Assembly (NCBI RefSeq): GCF_900116755.1
Contig: NZ_FPBY01000004.1
Span: forward strand, 1 to 50,285
Direction of reading: 5' to 3'
DNA length: 50,285 bases
From: Clostridium sp. DSM 8431
GTDB taxonomy: Bacteria > Bacillota > Clostridia > Clostridiales > Clostridiaceae
Made by a program: the position numbers and the translations under genes. Numbering within the stretch: the stretch's first letter is position 1; each line of letters begins with the position of its first letter. A model generated the notes under the pieces. That model saw only the letters and a program-made list of their open reading frames with translations. It did not search any database and had not been told where the DNA came from. Positions 9,279 to 19,078 of this stretch are shown one piece after another.

Positions 9279-9458
9279 ATGGCAAAGTTAAGAGTTACAT
9301 TAGTAAAGAGCTTAATAGGTAGAAAGAAAGACCATATCGCTACTGCAAATGCCCTTGGACTTAAAAAAATCGGTAAGACAGTAGAACATGAGGGAACTCC
9401 TCAAATACAAGGTATGATTAACAAGATAGATTACTTATTAAAAGTAGAAGAAATATAA
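9279..9458 (+). CDS. rpmD: 50S ribosomal protein L30
   Basis: A 59-codon gene between rpsE and rplO. It begins [16 protein letters not shown] and contains [12 protein letters not shown], the usual L30 pattern, with the standard 59-60 residue length. AGGAGGT (9264-9270) lies at the very end of rpsE, giving 8-nt spacing to the ATG at 9279. The stop TAA is at 9456-9458. Confidence 0.95.
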   Translation: MAKLRVTLVKSLIGRKKDHIATANALGLKKIGKTVEHEGTPQIQGMINKIDYLLKVEEI

Positions 9459-9480
9459 ATAAAGAGGAGGTGCACTGAAT

Positions 9481-9921
9481 ATGAAACTTCATGAATTAAA
9501 ACCAGCAGCTGGTAGCAGAAAAGCTCCTAAAAGAGTAGGTAGAGGTACTGGTTCTGGATTAGGAAGAAACACTGGTAAAGGTGAAAAAGGTCAAAAAGCT
9601 AGATCAGGCGGTGGAGTTAGACCTGGTTTTGAAGGGGGTCAAATGCCTCTTTACAGAAGACTTCCAAAGAGAGGATTCACAAATATATTTGCTAAGAAAA
9701 TCGTTAGCATAAATGTTGACAGATTAAATATATTTGAAAATGGAACAGAAGTTACTCCAGAAGTTTTACTTGAAAACAGAGTAATAAGTAAAGTAATGGA
9801 TGGAGTTAAGATATTAGGAAACGGAAACTTGGAAAAAAGCTTAACTATAAAAGGATGTAAGCTATCAAAGGCTGCTGTTGAAAAAATAGAAGCAGCTGGA
9901 GGAAAAGTTGAGGTGATTTAA
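9481..9921 (+). CDS. rplO: 50S ribosomal protein L15
   Basis: A 146-residue L15, a late assembly protein of the large subunit. [22 protein letters not shown] and the glycine-rich [20 protein letters not shown] are diagnostic. AGAGGAGGTG precedes the ATG. Its stop is one base before the secY ATG, so export and ribosome genes are tightly coupled here. Confidence 0.97.
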   Translation: MKLHELKPAAGSRKAPKRVGRGTGSGLGRNTGKGEKGQKARSGGGVRPGFEGGQMPLYRRLPKRGFTNIFAKKIVSINVDRLNIFENGTEVTPEVLLENRVISKVMDGVKILGNGNLEKSLTIKGCKLSKAAVEKIEAAGGKVEVI

Positions 9922-9922
9922 T

Positions 9923-11200
9923 ATGCTATCAACCCTACGTAATGCCTGGAAGGTCCCAGATTTGAGAAAAAAGTTTTTTTGGACAATTGCTTTAATAGCA
10001 ATATTCAGAATGGGAACTCATATCCCTGTTGCAGGAATTGATTCTACTTTCTTGCAACAACAAGTTTCTCAAAGTGGATTACTTGGTTTCTATGATTTAA
10101 TATCTGGAGGAGCATTCAGTAACTTCAGTATTTTAGCACTTGGTGTAATGCCATATATTAATGCTTCAATAATCATGCAATTATTAACAATTGGTATACC
10201 TTCTTTAGAACAAATTCAAAAAGAAGGTGAAGAAGGAAGAAAGAAAATACAACAATGGACACGTTATTTAGCTATTGTTATTGCAATTACTCTTTCTTAT
10301 GGAGTAGTTGCTTCCTTATCTCAAAAAGGTGGAACAATGGGAATGACAACTCCAGAGTATTTAATAGTACTTCTTTCTTTAGTTGTTGGATCTACATTTT
10401 GTATATGGCTTGGAGACCAAATTACAGTAAAAGGTTTTGGAAACGGAACATCTATCTTAATTTTTGTAAATATTATTTCGAGACTACCACTTACAGCAGC
10501 TAGAATATTCCAATTAGAGGAAGCTGGTACTGTAACAATAGTAGAATTAGCATTATTTTTTGTAGGAGTTTTTGTACTTCTAATTTCAGCAGTTTATTTC
10601 AGCTTAGCTGAAAGAAGAGTACCTGTACAATATGCAGGTAAAGCTGTAGGAAACAAAGTGATGAAGGGACAATCGACTCATATTCCATTTAGTATAATTG
10701 GAGCAGCTGTTATTGCAATAATATTTGCAATGTCAGTGATGGGATTCCCAGAAGCAATTGCTAATTTCTTCCCAAGCAAGGATTGGGCTCAATGGATTCT
10801 TACAAGTAAGTATAGTATTTTTAATAAAAGTACATGGATGTATCCAGTAGTATATGCAATATTAACAATATTCTTTACTTGGTTCTATAATGAAGTAACA
10901 TTAAAACCTGATGAACTTGCAGAAAACTTAAATAAGTCTGCTGGTTTTGTACCAGGAATAAGACCAGGTGAACAAACAACAAAATTCTTTGAACGTATCG
11001 TTGCAAGAATCTCTGTTGTAGGAGGAATTTACGCAGCAATTTTAGCTGTAATTCCAGTACTTGTTGATTCATATACAGATTTTAAAAACATTTCATTTGG
11101 CGCAACAGCTATACTAATAATAATTGGTGTGGCATTAGATTTCTCAAAGAGATTAGAATCTCAAATGATCATGCGTCATTATGAAGGATTTCTTAAATAG
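9923..11200 (+). CDS. secY: Protein translocase subunit SecY
   Basis: A 425-residue SecY, the channel of the Sec translocon, with about ten hydrophobic segments. The N-terminal helix after FFWTIALIAIFRMGTHIPVAGID is typical, as are ALGVMPYINASIIMQLL and the cytoplasmic loop with ADELAENLNKSAGFVPGIRPG-like sequence near residues 330-355. The ATG lies just after the rplO stop; GAGGTG inside rplO serves as the binding site. It is the usual last membrane gene of the spc cluster. Confidence 0.97.
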   Translation: MLSTLRNAWKVPDLRKKFFWTIALIAIFRMGTHIPVAGIDSTFLQQQVSQSGLLGFYDLISGGAFSNFSILALGVMPYINASIIMQLLTIGIPSLEQIQKEGEEGRKKIQQWTRYLAIVIAITLSYGVVASLSQKGGTMGMTTPEYLIVLLSLVVGSTFCIWLGDQITVKGFGNGTSILIFVNIISRLPLTAARIFQLEEAGTVTIVELALFFVGVFVLLISAVYFSLAERRVPVQYAGKAVGNKVMKGQSTHIPFSIIGAAVIAIIFAMSVMGFPEAIANFFPSKDWAQWILTSKYSIFNKSTWMYPVVYAILTIFFTWFYNEVTLKPDELAENLNKSAGFVPGIRPGEQTTKFFERIVARISVVGGIYAAILAVIPVLVDSYTDFKNISFGATAILIIIGVALDFSKRLESQMIMRHYEGFLK

Positions 11201-11226
11201 ATAATTAAAATATGGAGATGACGCCA

Positions 11227-11874
11227 GTGAAGATAGTATTATTAGGTCCTCCAGGAGCTGGAAAAGGAACACAGGCAAAGTCAATTAGTAATAGATATTC
11301 AATTCCACATATTTCAACAGGGGATATTTTCAGAAAGAACATTTCAGAAAATACTCCTCTAGGAATTGAAGCAAAAAGCTATATGGATAACGGTCAGTTA
11401 GTACCAGATGAAGTGACTATAAACATGGTTAAGGAAAGACTTAAAGAAGATGATTGTAAATCAGGATATCTTTTAGATGGATTCCCAAGAACAGTTAGTC
11501 AAGCAGAAGCTCTTGAAGCATTTTTAAATGAAAGAAACGAATCATTAAATACAGCTTTATTAATAGATGTACCAAGTGATTTTATTCTTGAAAGAATGAC
11601 AGGAAGAAGAGTTTGTCCTTCATGCGGAGCAAGTTATCATATTAAGTTTAACCCTGCTATTGATGGAAAGTGTCAGCTTTGTGGAACAGAAGTTATTCAA
11701 AGAAAAGATGATACAGAAGAGACAGTTAAGGAAAGACTTGATGTATATGAAAAACAAACTCAGCCACTAATTGATTTTTATAAAAAGAAAAATTTACTTT
11801 CAGTAGTAGATGGAACAAAAGCTATTAATGAAGTATTCGAAAGCATTTGCGATACATTAGGAAGCTCTAAATAA
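11227..11874 (+). CDS. adk: Adenylate kinase
   Basis: A 215-residue adenylate kinase converting ATP plus AMP to two ADP in the cytosol. The P-loop GPPGAGKGT is at residues 7-15 and DGFPRT lies near residue 84. The LID carries four cysteines (130, 133, 149, 152), the structural zinc site of Gram-positive long-form enzymes. An upstream in-frame ATG exists at 11212, but the GTG at 11227 gives the canonical [10 protein letters not shown] and is spaced correctly from the GGAG at 11214. The stop overlaps the map ATG. Confidence 0.96.
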   Translation: MKIVLLGPPGAGKGTQAKSISNRYSIPHISTGDIFRKNISENTPLGIEAKSYMDNGQLVPDEVTINMVKERLKEDDCKSGYLLDGFPRTVSQAEALEAFLNERNESLNTALLIDVPSDFILERMTGRRVCPSCGASYHIKFNPAIDGKCQLCGTEVIQRKDDTEETVKERLDVYEKQTQPLIDFYKKKNLLSVVDGTKAINEVFESICDTLGSSK

Positions 11875-12623
11875 TGATTAAATACAAAAAACATCATGAA
11901 ATAGATCTTATGCGTAAGGCTGGAAGAATAGTAGCTGAAACTTTACTGCTTGTAGAGGAAAATATAAGACCTGGTATAACTACTGCAGAATTAGACAGAA
12001 TTGCAGAAGAATTTATAATTAAGTGTGGAGCAAAGCCATCCTTTAAAGGATTATATGGTTTTCCAGCAGCTTTATGTATATCTGTTAATGAGGAAGTAGT
12101 ACATGGGATACCAGGAGAATATATCTTGAAAGATGGAGATATTGTAAGTGTTGATTGTGGTGCATGCTTTAATGGCTTTCATGGAGATGCAGCCAGAACG
12201 TTTCCTGTAGGAAATGTTTCAATTGATGCTGAAAAATTAATTGAAGTTACTAAAGAAAGCTTTTTTGAGGGAATTAAATTTGCTCAGATAGGCAATAGGT
12301 TAACAGATATTTCACATGAAATACAAAGATATGTTGAAGCTTCAGGTTTCTCTATAGTAAGAGATTATGTTGGACATGGAATTGGAAGAAGTGTTCACGA
12401 AGATCCTGAAGTACCTAATTTCGGGAGATCCGGTAAAGGTCCTAAACTTACAGAAGGAATGGTTCTTGCAATTGAACCAATGGTTAATGTAGGAGATTTT
12501 AAAGTGAAAACTTTAAGAAATAATTGGACTGTTGTAACAAGAGACGGAAAATTATCAGCACATTATGAGAATACTGTTGCAATTTTACCAGATGGACCGG
12601 AAATATTAACACTGATTAAATAA
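11874..12623 (+). CDS. map: Methionine aminopeptidase, type I
   Basis: A 249-residue type I methionine aminopeptidase that removes initiator methionine from new proteins. The metal ligands expected for the family are all visible: Asp94 (VDCG), Asp105 (FHGDAAR), His168 (YVGHGIG), Glu201 (AIEPMV) and Glu232 (HYENTV). The start overlaps the adk stop by one base. The adk-map pair within the spc block is conserved in Firmicutes. Confidence 0.97.
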   Translation: MIKYKKHHEIDLMRKAGRIVAETLLLVEENIRPGITTAELDRIAEEFIIKCGAKPSFKGLYGFPAALCISVNEEVVHGIPGEYILKDGDIVSVDCGACFNGFHGDAARTFPVGNVSIDAEKLIEVTKESFFEGIKFAQIGNRLTDISHEIQRYVEASGFSIVRDYVGHGIGRSVHEDPEVPNFGRSGKGPKLTEGMVLAIEPMVNVGDFKVKTLRNNWTVVTRDGKLSAHYENTVAILPDGPEILTLIK

Positions 12624-12699
12624 AGTGTTGCTTAGTTATAAATTTACATTACTTAGTTATGTTAATTTATACTAAGGTAATCATCGAGGTGAATAAAAT

Positions 12700-12981
12700 T
12701 TGCAAAACAATGACTTGATTGGAAGAGTAGTACGTTCTAAGGCTGGTAGAGATGTTAATCATTTATATGTGATTACTGGGATAATAGATAATGAATATGT
12801 ATTACTAACAAATGGTGGTACAAAAACATTAGAAAACCCAAAGAAGAAAAAAATCAAGCATTTAGATTTTTTAAAAACAATTGATGATGAATTAAAGGCA
12901 GCTATATATATAAAAGAAGAAAGTACAAACTTAGAAATTAAGAGATTTTTAAAATTTGAAGGCATTGTTAAGGAGGGTTGA
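12700..12981 (+). CDS. KOW-domain RNA-binding protein (L14e/L6e/L27e-like)
   Basis: A 93-residue protein starting with TTG, 6 nt after CGAGGTG. The N-terminal part ([22 protein letters not shown]) is a KOW-type motif resembling archaeal and eukaryotic L14e/L6e. Such small genes commonly sit between map and infA in Clostridia. The exact role is unknown; binding to rRNA or a translation-related RNA is inference from the domain. The C-terminal half is lysine/glutamate-rich and lacks a recognisable domain. Confidence 0.85.
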   Translation: MQNNDLIGRVVRSKAGRDVNHLYVITGIIDNEYVLLTNGGTKTLENPKKKKIKHLDFLKTIDDELKAAIYIKEESTNLEIKRFLKFEGIVKEG

Positions 12982-12988
12982 TTACCTT

Positions 12989-13207
12989 ATGTCAAAAGAT
13001 GATGTAATAGAAATGCAAGGTACAGTCTTAGAGGCTCTACCAAATGCTATGTTTCAAGTTGAACTTGAAAGTGGGCATAAGATTTTAGCACATATATCAG
13101 GAAAATTAAGAATGAACTTCATAAGAATTTTACCAGGTGATAAAGTTACAGTTGAGCTTTCACCTTATGATCTAACAAGAGGTAGAATTACTTGGAGAGC
13201 TAAATAA
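12989..13207 (+). CDS. infA: Translation initiation factor IF-1
   Basis: A 72-residue IF-1 made of a single S1/OB domain that occupies the 30S A site during initiation. [27 protein letters not shown] and RGRITWRAK are conserved. The frame is open to 12956, but the ATG at 12989 follows AAGGAGGG and gives the family length exactly. Confidence 0.97.
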   Translation: MSKDDVIEMQGTVLEALPNAMFQVELESGHKILAHISGKLRMNFIRILPGDKVTVELSPYDLTRGRITWRAK

Positions 13208-13224
13208 GATAGAAATATTCTATC
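13208..13224 (+). other. Short palindrome infA-rpmJ
   Basis: GATAGAA and TTCTATC flank a 3-nt loop directly after the infA stop. No T-run follows. It may be only a weak RNA hairpin. Confidence 0.3.
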
Positions 13225-13228
13225 ATGA

Positions 13229-13363
<135 letters not shown>

Positions 13364-13411
13364 TAGATAAATATATTAGACAAAAAATACAGTTAAGGCA
13401 TTTAAAATTTA

Positions 13412-13440
13412 TTGACTTTTATAGTAAAGTCAAATATGAT
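13412..13440 (+). promoter_or_regulatory. Promoter of the rpsM (alpha) operon with overlapping palindrome
   Basis: TTGACT (13412-13417) and TATGAT (13435-13440) are 17 bp apart, a strong sigma-A match. The -35 box is also the left arm of an 8-bp inverted repeat, TTGACTTT (13412-13419) and AAAGTCAA (13426-13433), that ends just before the -10. It could be an operator or chance. Confidence 0.75.
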
Positions 13441-13446
13441 TATATA

Positions 13447-13576
13447 GGCATTAATTTAATAATTAGGTTTTAGGAGCGGCTGACATAGAGAGTTATCTCT
13501 CTTATGCCTAAAATTTTATTATATACTATAAATCAACTTTTTAAGGCATTTTAATTACCAGGAGGTGTAAATTTCA
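13447..13576 (+). promoter_or_regulatory. Structured leader of rpsM operon
   Basis: Two nested stems are visible: TTTTAGG (13468-13474) with CCTAAAA (13507-13513), and inside it CATAGAGAG (13484-13492) with CTCTC-T-TATG (13497-13506). ATGCCT (13504-13509) could instead pair with AGGCAT at 13446-13451 or 13544-13549, allowing alternative folds. The operon contains S4 (rpsD), the known repressor of the alpha operon in Escherichia coli, so autoregulation is plausible but inferred. Confidence 0.55.
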
Positions 13577-13945
13577 ATGGCAAGAATTGCAGGTATCGAT
13601 TTACCAAGAGAAAAAAGAGTTGAGATTGGTTTAACTTATATATTTGGTATAGGATTATCAACTTCTCAAAAGATATTAGCTGTTACAGGAATCAATCCTG
13701 ATACAAGAATTAAAGATCTTTCAGAAGACGAAGTTAACGAAATCAGAACTTACATTAATAAGAACTTAAATGTTGAAGGTGACTTAAGAAGAGACGTTGC
13801 TTTAAACATTAAGAGATTACAAGAAATAGGATGCTATAGAGGAATTAGACATAGAAAAGGTCTTCCAGTTAGAGGACAAAAAACTAAGACTAATGCGAGA
13901 ACTAGAAAAGGTCCTAAGAAGACTATCGCAAATAAGAAGAAGTAA
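13577..13945 (+). CDS. rpsM: 30S ribosomal protein S13
   Basis: A 122-residue S13 of the 30S head, contacting L5 and P-site t[24 protein letters not shown] and the C-terminal [20 protein letters not shown] are diagnostic. CAGGAGGTG precedes the ATG. It opens the alpha-type operon with its own promoter and structured leader. Confidence 0.97.
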   Translation: MARIAGIDLPREKRVEIGLTYIFGIGLSTSQKILAVTGINPDTRIKDLSEDEVNEIRTYINKNLNVEGDLRRDVALNIKRLQEIGCYRGIRHRKGLPVRGQKTKTNARTRKGPKKTIANKKK

Positions 13946-13963
13946 TAATAAGGAGGTAAGATA

Positions 13964-14359
13964 ATGGCAGCTCAAAAAGTTAAAAAGACTAGAAGAAGAA
14001 AAGAAAGAAAAAACGTTGAGCATGGTGCAGCACACATCAAGTCAACTTTCAATAACTCAATTGTTACTTTAACAGATGCAGCAGGAAATGCTTTATCTTG
14101 GTCAAGTGCAGGAGCTCTTGGTTTCAGAGGATCAAAGAAGAGCACTCCTTTCGCAGCACAAATGGCAGCAGAAACTGCAGCTAAAGCAGCAATGGAACAT
14201 GGATTAAAGAGCATAGAAGTATATGTAAAGGGACCAGGTGCTGGTAGAGAAGCAGCTATCAGATCTTTACAAGCAGCAGGATTAGAAGTGACTTTAATTA
14301 AAGATGTTACTCCAATTCCACACAACGGATGTAGACCACCAAAAAGAAGAAGAGTCTAG
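13964..14359 (+). CDS. rpsK: 30S ribosomal protein S11
   Basis: A 131-residue S11 from the platform of the small subunit near the mRNA exit. [19 protein letters not shown] and the terminal [14 protein letters not shown] are hallmark sequences. AAGGAGGT precedes the ATG, 18 nt after the rpsM stop. Confidence 0.97.
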   Translation: MAAQKVKKTRRRKERKNVEHGAAHIKSTFNNSIVTLTDAAGNALSWSSAGALGFRGSKKSTPFAAQMAAETAAKAAMEHGLKSIEVYVKGPGAGREAAIRSLQAAGLEVTLIKDVTPIPHNGCRPPKRRRV

Positions 14360-14384
14360 TACGACCATACAGGAGGTGTAATTT

Positions 14385-15005
14385 ATGGCAAGATATACTG
14401 GAGCTACATGTAGATTATGTAGAAGAGAAGGTATGAAATTATTCCTTAAAGGGGATAGATGTTATACAGATAAATGTGCTTTTGCTAGAAGAAGTTATGC
14501 ACCAGGACAACATGGAGCAGACAAGAAGAAGATATCTGGATACGGTGTTCAATTAAGAGAAAAGCAAAAAGCAAAAAGAATATATGGCGTTTTAGAAAGC
14601 CAATTCAGAAGTTATTATGAAAAGGCTGAACGTCTAAGAGGAATTACAGGTGAAAACCTATTAAAATTATTAGAATTAAGACTTGATAACGTAGTTTATA
14701 GATTAGGTTACGGTGCATCAAGAAATGAAGCTAGACAATTAGTAACTCATGGACATTTCTTAGTAAATGGTAAGAAAGTTGATATTGCTTCATACAAAGT
14801 ATCAGTTAACGATGTAATAACTGTTGCTGAAAAGAGCAGAGGAAGCGAAAAATTCAAGACTTTTGCTGAAAATCCAAAGACATTACCAAAATGGTTAGAA
14901 GCAAATGTTGAAAACTACGAAGGCAAAGTAGTTGCTGAACCAACAAGAGAAGATATTGACGTTCCAGTTAATGAAACTCTTATCGTTGAGTTATACAGCA
15001 AGTAA
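14385..15005 (+). CDS. rpsD: 30S ribosomal protein S4 (zinc-binding form)
   Basis: A 206-residue S4, a primary 16S rRNA binder and, in several bacteria, a translational repressor of its own operon. Cys9, Cys12, Cys26 and Cys31 mark the zinc-binding C+ N-terminal domain. The S4 RNA-binding domain around residues 96-155 contains [12 protein letters not shown] and [14 protein letters not shown]. Unlike in Bacillus subtilis, where rpsD is separate, it lies here between rpsK and rpoA. AGGAGGTG precedes the ATG. Confidence 0.97.
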   Translation: MARYTGATCRLCRREGMKLFLKGDRCYTDKCAFARRSYAPGQHGADKKKISGYGVQLREKQKAKRIYGVLESQFRSYYEKAERLRGITGENLLKLLELRLDNVVYRLGYGASRNEARQLVTHGHFLVNGKKVDIASYKVSVNDVITVAEKSRGSEKFKTFAENPKTLPKWLEANVENYEGKVVAEPTREDIDVPVNETLIVELYSK

Positions 15006-15014
15006 TATATATAA

Positions 15015-15051
15015 ATATTTGCTGTATAAATTTATTTATTACAGCAAATAT
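15015..15051 (+). other. 12-bp hairpin between rpsD and rpoA
   Basis: ATATTTGCTGTA (15015-15026) and TACAGCAAATAT (15040-15051) are perfect complements around a 13-nt loop. No T-run follows, so it is unlikely to be a simple terminator. It could be a processing or stability element that sets the ratio of S4 to RNA polymerase alpha. Confidence 0.6.
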
Positions 15052-15104
15052 AGAATCAGTTGCCCTCAGAAGGTTGCCATTTTAATATTAAGGAGGGTTT
15101 GTGT

Positions 15105-16052
15105 ATGTTAGAAATAGAAAAGCCAATAATCGAATGTGTAGAAGCGAATGAAGATGGTACTTATGGAAAATATGTAGTTGAACCTTTAGAAAGAGGATAT
15201 GGAATTACTTTAGGTAATGCACTTAGAAGAATTTTATTATCATCTTTACCAGGTGCAGCAACAACATCTGTTAAGATAGATGGAGTACTTCATGAATTCT
15301 CTACTGTGCAAGGAGTTAAAGAAGATGTTACAGAATTAATTCTTAACATAAAAGCTTTAGCTTTAAGAATGAATGGTGAAGGTCCTAAGACTATATATAT
15401 AGATGCAAAAGGACCAGGCGTTGTAACAGGCGCAGATATAAAGACTGATGGAGATGTTGAGGTTGTTAATAAAGATTTACATATTGCAACTCTTGATGAT
15501 GACGGAAGACTTTATATGGAATTAACAGTTAATAAGGGAAGAGGATATGTAACTCAAAATAAGAATAAGAGTGAAGATTTACCTATTTCTGCAATTGCTG
15601 TAGATTCAATATACACACCAGTAAAAAGAGTTAACTTTACTGTAGAGAATACAAGAGTTGGTCAGATTACTGATTATGATAAGTTAACATTAGAAATATG
15701 GACTAATGGTACTATAAAAATTGATGAAGCGATAAGTTTATCGGCTAAGATTCTTATAGAACATTTCAAATTATTCATGTCATTAACAAATAATACTAAT
15801 GATGTTGAAATAATGATTGAAAAAGAAGAAGATAAAAAGGAAAAAGTACTAGAAATGACAGTTGAAGAACTTGACTTATCAGTTAGATCTTATAACTGTT
15901 TAAAGAGAGCTGGAATCAATACTGTTCAAGAACTTGCTACAAGATCTATGGATGATATGATGAAGGTTAGAAATCTAGGAAAGAAATCCTTAGAAGAAGT
16001 TGAACATAAACTAAAAGAGTTAGGTTTATCTTTAAAACTAAACGACGAGTAA
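15105..16052 (+). CDS. rpoA: DNA-directed RNA polymerase subunit alpha
   Basis: A 315-residue alpha subunit. The N-terminal assembly domain has [25 protein letters not shown]. The C-terminal domain (from about residue 245) has [22 protein letters not shown] and LGKKSLEEV, which bind UP elements and activators. The frame is open to 15060, but the ATG at 15105 follows AAGGAGGG and gives the standard MLEIEKP start. Confidence 0.97.
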   Translation: MLEIEKPIIECVEANEDGTYGKYVVEPLERGYGITLGNALRRILLSSLPGAATTSVKIDGVLHEFSTVQGVKEDVTELILNIKALALRMNGEGPKTIYIDAKGPGVVTGADIKTDGDVEVVNKDLHIATLDDDGRLYMELTVNKGRGYVTQNKNKSEDLPISAIAVDSIYTPVKRVNFTVENTRVGQITDYDKLTLEIWTNGTIKIDEAISLSAKILIEHFKLFMSLTNNTNDVEIMIEKEEDKKEKVLEMTVEELDLSVRSYNCLKRAGINTVQELATRSMDDMMKVRNLGKKSLEEVEHKLKELGLSLKLNDE

Positions 16053-16066
16053 GGAGGTAAAAATCC

Positions 16067-16408
16067 ATGGCAGGTTATCGTAAGTTAGGTCTTTCTACAG
16101 ACCAAAGAAAAGCTATGCTTAGAAGTCTTGTTACAAGCTTTTTAAAGCATGGTAAAATTGAAACAACTGTAACAAGAGCTAAGGAAACTAGAAGTATTGC
16201 AGAAAAAATGATCACTCTTGCTAAAAGAGGAGATCTTCACGCAAGAAGACAAGTTTTATCTTATGTTCAAGAAGAAGCAGTAGTAAAAAATCTTTTTGAT
16301 AATATAGCTCCACAATACGCTGAAAGAAACGGTGGATATACAAGAATGTATAAAAAAGGTCCTAGAAGAGGGGACGGAGCTGAAGTTGTTATACTTGAAT
16401 TAGTATAA
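16067..16408 (+). CDS. rplQ: 50S ribosomal protein L17
   Basis: A 113-residue L17 at the tunnel exit region. [21 protein letters not shown] and the terminal [16 protein letters not shown] are standard. AAGGAGGT precedes the ATG. It is the last gene of the ribosomal block and is followed by a strong terminator. Confidence 0.97.
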   Translation: MAGYRKLGLSTDQRKAMLRSLVTSFLKHGKIETTVTRAKETRSIAEKMITLAKRGDLHARRQVLSYVQEEAVVKNLFDNIAPQYAERNGGYTRMYKKGPRRGDGAEVVILELV

Positions 16409-16417
16409 TTACAGTAA

Positions 16418-16448
16418 GGGGATTAAGTTAAACTTAATCCCCATTTTG
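16418..16448 (+). terminator. Rho-independent terminator after rplQ
   Basis: GGGGATTAAGTT and AACTTAATCCCC form an almost loop-free perfect inverted repeat, followed by ATTTTGTG. It closes the S10-spc-alpha block. Confidence 0.85.
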
Positions 16449-16490
16449 TGATATTAGGGTTTATACATTATAGAGAAGATATGTGCTGAT

Positions 16491-16521
16491 TATTTACGTA
16501 AATAAATATCTTTTGTATAAT
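16491..16521 (+). promoter_or_regulatory. Promoter of ecfA1A2T-truA with palindromic operator candidate
   Basis: TTTACG (16493-16498) and TATAAT (16516-16521) are 17 bp apart. The -35 lies inside a perfect 14-bp palindrome TATTTACGTAAATA (16491-16504), a possible repressor site. Confidence 0.6.
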
Positions 16522-16555
16522 ATATAAAAGTTAGTAAATTATTTGGAGGAATTAT

Positions 16556-17407
16556 ATGAGTGAAGATATGATAAAGTTCCAAGATGTAACATATAAGTAC
16601 ACTTCAATTGAAGATGAAAAAGAAGTTGAAAGATATGCAATTAAAGGAATAGATTTAGATGTTAAAAAAGGAGAATTTCTTGTTGTATTAGGGCATAATG
16701 GTTCAGGAAAATCAACTATTGCTAAACATATTAATGCTTTGTTGCAGCCTAGTTCAGGAACAGTAATGGTTAATGAATTAGATACTTCTAATCCAGAGAG
16801 TGTATGGGATATAAGAAGTAAGGCGGGAATGGTATTTCAAAATCCAGATAATCAATTAGTTGCTACAATTGTTGAAGAAGATGTTGCTTTTGGACCAGAA
16901 AACTTAGGAGTAGAACCAATAGAAATAAGAAGAAGAGTGGATGAAAGTTTAGAAAGAGTTGGTATGAGCGAGTATAAGAGGCATGCACCTCATCTATTAT
17001 CTGGAGGACAAAAGCAGAGAGTTGCTATTGCTGGTGTATTAGCAATGCAGCCAGATTGTATAGTCTTTGATGAACCTACAGCTATGTTAGATCCAAGTGG
17101 AAGACGAGATGTTATGGATAGTATACTTGATTTAAATAAGAATCATGGAATAACAATAGTTTTAATAACTCATTATATGGATGAAGCAGCACTAGGAGAT
17201 AGAATAGTTGTTGTTGATGATGGAAAGATTATTATGCAAGGGACTCCTAAAAGGGTATTTTCTAAGGTGGAAACAATGAAAAAAATAGGATTAGATGTTC
17301 CACAAGTTACTGAATTAGCATATGAATTGCAAAAGGAAGGAATTGAAGTTAGTTCAGAAATATTAAACATAGATGAGATGGTGGATGCGTTATGTCAATT
17401 AAAATAG
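16556..17407 (+). CDS. ecfA1: ECF transporter ATP-binding protein EcfA1
   Basis: A 283-residue ABC ATPase of the energy-coupling factor module, which powers uptake of vitamins delivered by interchangeable S components. Walker [10 protein letters not shown] is at residues 46-54, the signature LSGGQKQR near 147, and Walker B with Asp172/Glu173 (FDEPTAMLD), followed by the H-loop region [13 protein letters not shown] precedes the ATG. It overlaps ecfA2 by 16 nt. The C terminus has the EcfA-type extension after residue 240. Confidence 0.94.
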   Translation: MSEDMIKFQDVTYKYTSIEDEKEVERYAIKGIDLDVKKGEFLVVLGHNGSGKSTIAKHINALLQPSSGTVMVNELDTSNPESVWDIRSKAGMVFQNPDNQLVATIVEEDVAFGPENLGVEPIEIRRRVDESLERVGMSEYKRHAPHLLSGGQKQRVAIAGVLAMQPDCIVFDEPTAMLDPSGRRDVMDSILDLNKNHGITIVLITHYMDEAALGDRIVVVDDGKIIMQGTPKRVFSKVETMKKIGLDVPQVTELAYELQKEGIEVSSEILNIDEMVDALCQLK

Positions 17408-18249
17408 AAAATTTAACACACATATATATGCCTGATGGACCATTTGAAAAAAAAGCATTAAACGATGTTAATATTGAGATAGAAGACGGAGATTTTGTTG
17501 CTTTAATAGGTCATACAGGTTCGGGAAAATCAACACTTATTCAGCATATGAATGGATTATTAAAGCCATCAAGTGGAAAAATATTTGTTGATGATATAGA
17601 TATTACATCTAAAAATATTAAACTTACTGACGTTAGAAAAAAGGTTGGATTAGTATTTCAATATTCAGAATATCAATTATTTGAAGAAACTATTGCTAAA
17701 GATATAGCTTATGGACCTAAGAACTTAGGATTAAGTGATGAAGAAATAAATGAAAGAGTTAAAGACTCAATGCAAATGGTTGGATTAAATTATGACTATT
17801 TTAAAGATAAGTCTCCTTTTGATTTAAGTGGAGGACAAAAAAGAAGAGTTGCAATTGCAGGAGTAATTGCTATGAAACCTTCTGTATTAATATTAGATGA
17901 GCCTACAGCTGGTTTAGATCCTAAAGGAAGAGATGATATTTTAGGTCAGATTAAGAAACTTCATGATGAATATGGTATGACTATAGTATTAGTTAGTCAT
18001 AGCATGGAGGATGTAGCTAAAATAGCAAAAAAGGTTATCGTTATGGATAATGGCTCTGTTGTACTTCAAGGAAAGCCTGAAGAGGTCTTTAAAGAAGTAG
18101 AAAAACTTGAGAAAATTGGTCTTGCAGTACCTCAGGTTACATATTTAATGAGAGCTTTAAGAGAAAAAGGTTTTGATGTGTTAGAAAATGCTTATACTAT
18201 AGAGCAAGCTAAGGCAGAAATATTGAAATTTATAAAAAACAATAAGTAA
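17392..18249 (+). CDS. ecfA2: ECF transporter ATP-binding protein EcfA2
   Basis: The 285-residue partner ATPase of EcfA1; the two form the heterodimeric motor of a group II ECF transporter. Walker [10 protein letters not shown] is at residues 40-48, the signature is LSGGQKRRV, and Walker B is [11 protein letters not shown] with Glu170. The start lies inside ecfA1, with GGTGG upstream. The order ecfA1-ecfA2-ecfT next to truA-rplM-rpsI is conserved in Firmicutes. Confidence 0.94.
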   Translation: MSIKIENLTHIYMPDGPFEKKALNDVNIEIEDGDFVALIGHTGSGKSTLIQHMNGLLKPSSGKIFVDDIDITSKNIKLTDVRKKVGLVFQYSEYQLFEETIAKDIAYGPKNLGLSDEEINERVKDSMQMVGLNYDYFKDKSPFDLSGGQKRRVAIAGVIAMKPSVLILDEPTAGLDPKGRDDILGQIKKLHDEYGMTIVLVSHSMEDVAKIAKKVIVMDNGSVVLQGKPEEVFKEVEKLEKIGLAVPQVTYLMRALREKGFDVLENAYTIEQAKAEILKFIKNNK

Positions 18250-18261
18250 GGAGGAGAATAT

Positions 18262-19065
18262 ATGTTGCAAGATATAACTATAGGTCAATATATACCTGGA
18301 GAATCTTTTACGCATAAGCTTGATCCAAGAACCAAGATTATTATATCAATCTTATTTATTGTTTCATTATTTGTTATGAATAAGTTCCCAGGATATATTT
18401 TAATTGTTGCTTTTTTAGGAGCAGTAATTATTAATTCTAAAGTTCCTTTAAAGTTTATCTTAAAAGGATTAAAACCTATTCTAGTTTTAGTATTAATTAC
18501 AGGAATTTTAAATATTTTTATGATAAAAGGTACAGAAGATACTCTTATTTTTCAATTAGGGTTTCTGAAAATATATAAAGAAGGGTTAAGTACTGCTGCA
18601 TTTATGGCATTAAGATTAGTATTCTTAATAATTGGTACTTCATTACTTACTTTAACAACATCACCTATTGAATTAACAGATGGTATAGAAAGACTTCTTA
18701 GACCAATAGGTAAAACTTTAGCACATGAATTAGCTATGATGATGACAATTGCATTAAGATTTATTCCTACTCTTATGGAGGAAACTGATAAAATTATGAA
18801 AGCACAAAAGGCAAGAGGTGCAGATTTTGACAGTGGAAATATAATTGAAAAAGCAAAGAATTTAATTCCTATTTTAGTACCACTATTCATAAGTTCTTTT
18901 AGAAGAGCAGATGAATTAGCTATGGCAATGGAATCAAGATGCTATAGAGGTGGAGCTGGAAGGACAAGAATGAAAGAACTTAAATATTCTTATAGAGATG
19001 CTATTGCTTATGGGATATTTATGATATTATTTATTTCAAGTTTTGTAGTAAGATTTGCATTATAA
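18262..19065 (+). CDS. ecfT: ECF transporter transmembrane protein EcfT
   Basis: The 267-residue membrane scaffold joining the two EcfA ATPases to S components. It has several hydrophobic helices (for example residues 29-65 and 72-90). The cytoplasmic coupling helices carry the ARG motif [10 protein letters not shown] and SRCYRGG, as expected for CbiQ/EcfT proteins. No S component is encoded here, so the transported vitamin cannot be told. AAGGAGGAG precedes the ATG. Confidence 0.94.
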   Translation: MLQDITIGQYIPGESFTHKLDPRTKIIISILFIVSLFVMNKFPGYILIVAFLGAVIINSKVPLKFILKGLKPILVLVLITGILNIFMIKGTEDTLIFQLGFLKIYKEGLSTAAFMALRLVFLIIGTSLLTLTTSPIELTDGIERLLRPIGKTLAHELAMMMTIALRFIPTLMEETDKIMKAQKARGADFDSGNIIEKAKNLIPILVPLFISSFRRADELAMAMESRCYRGGAGRTRMKELKYSYRDAIAYGIFMILFISSFVVRFAL

Positions 19066-19078
19066 TGAGGTTTGGTTG

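Noticed and set aside
13972-14325. 117-codon minus-strand frame opposite rpsK
   Set aside because: It lies entirely within the conserved rpsK gene, has no binding site of its own and encodes a low-complexity product. It is a shadow of codon bias.
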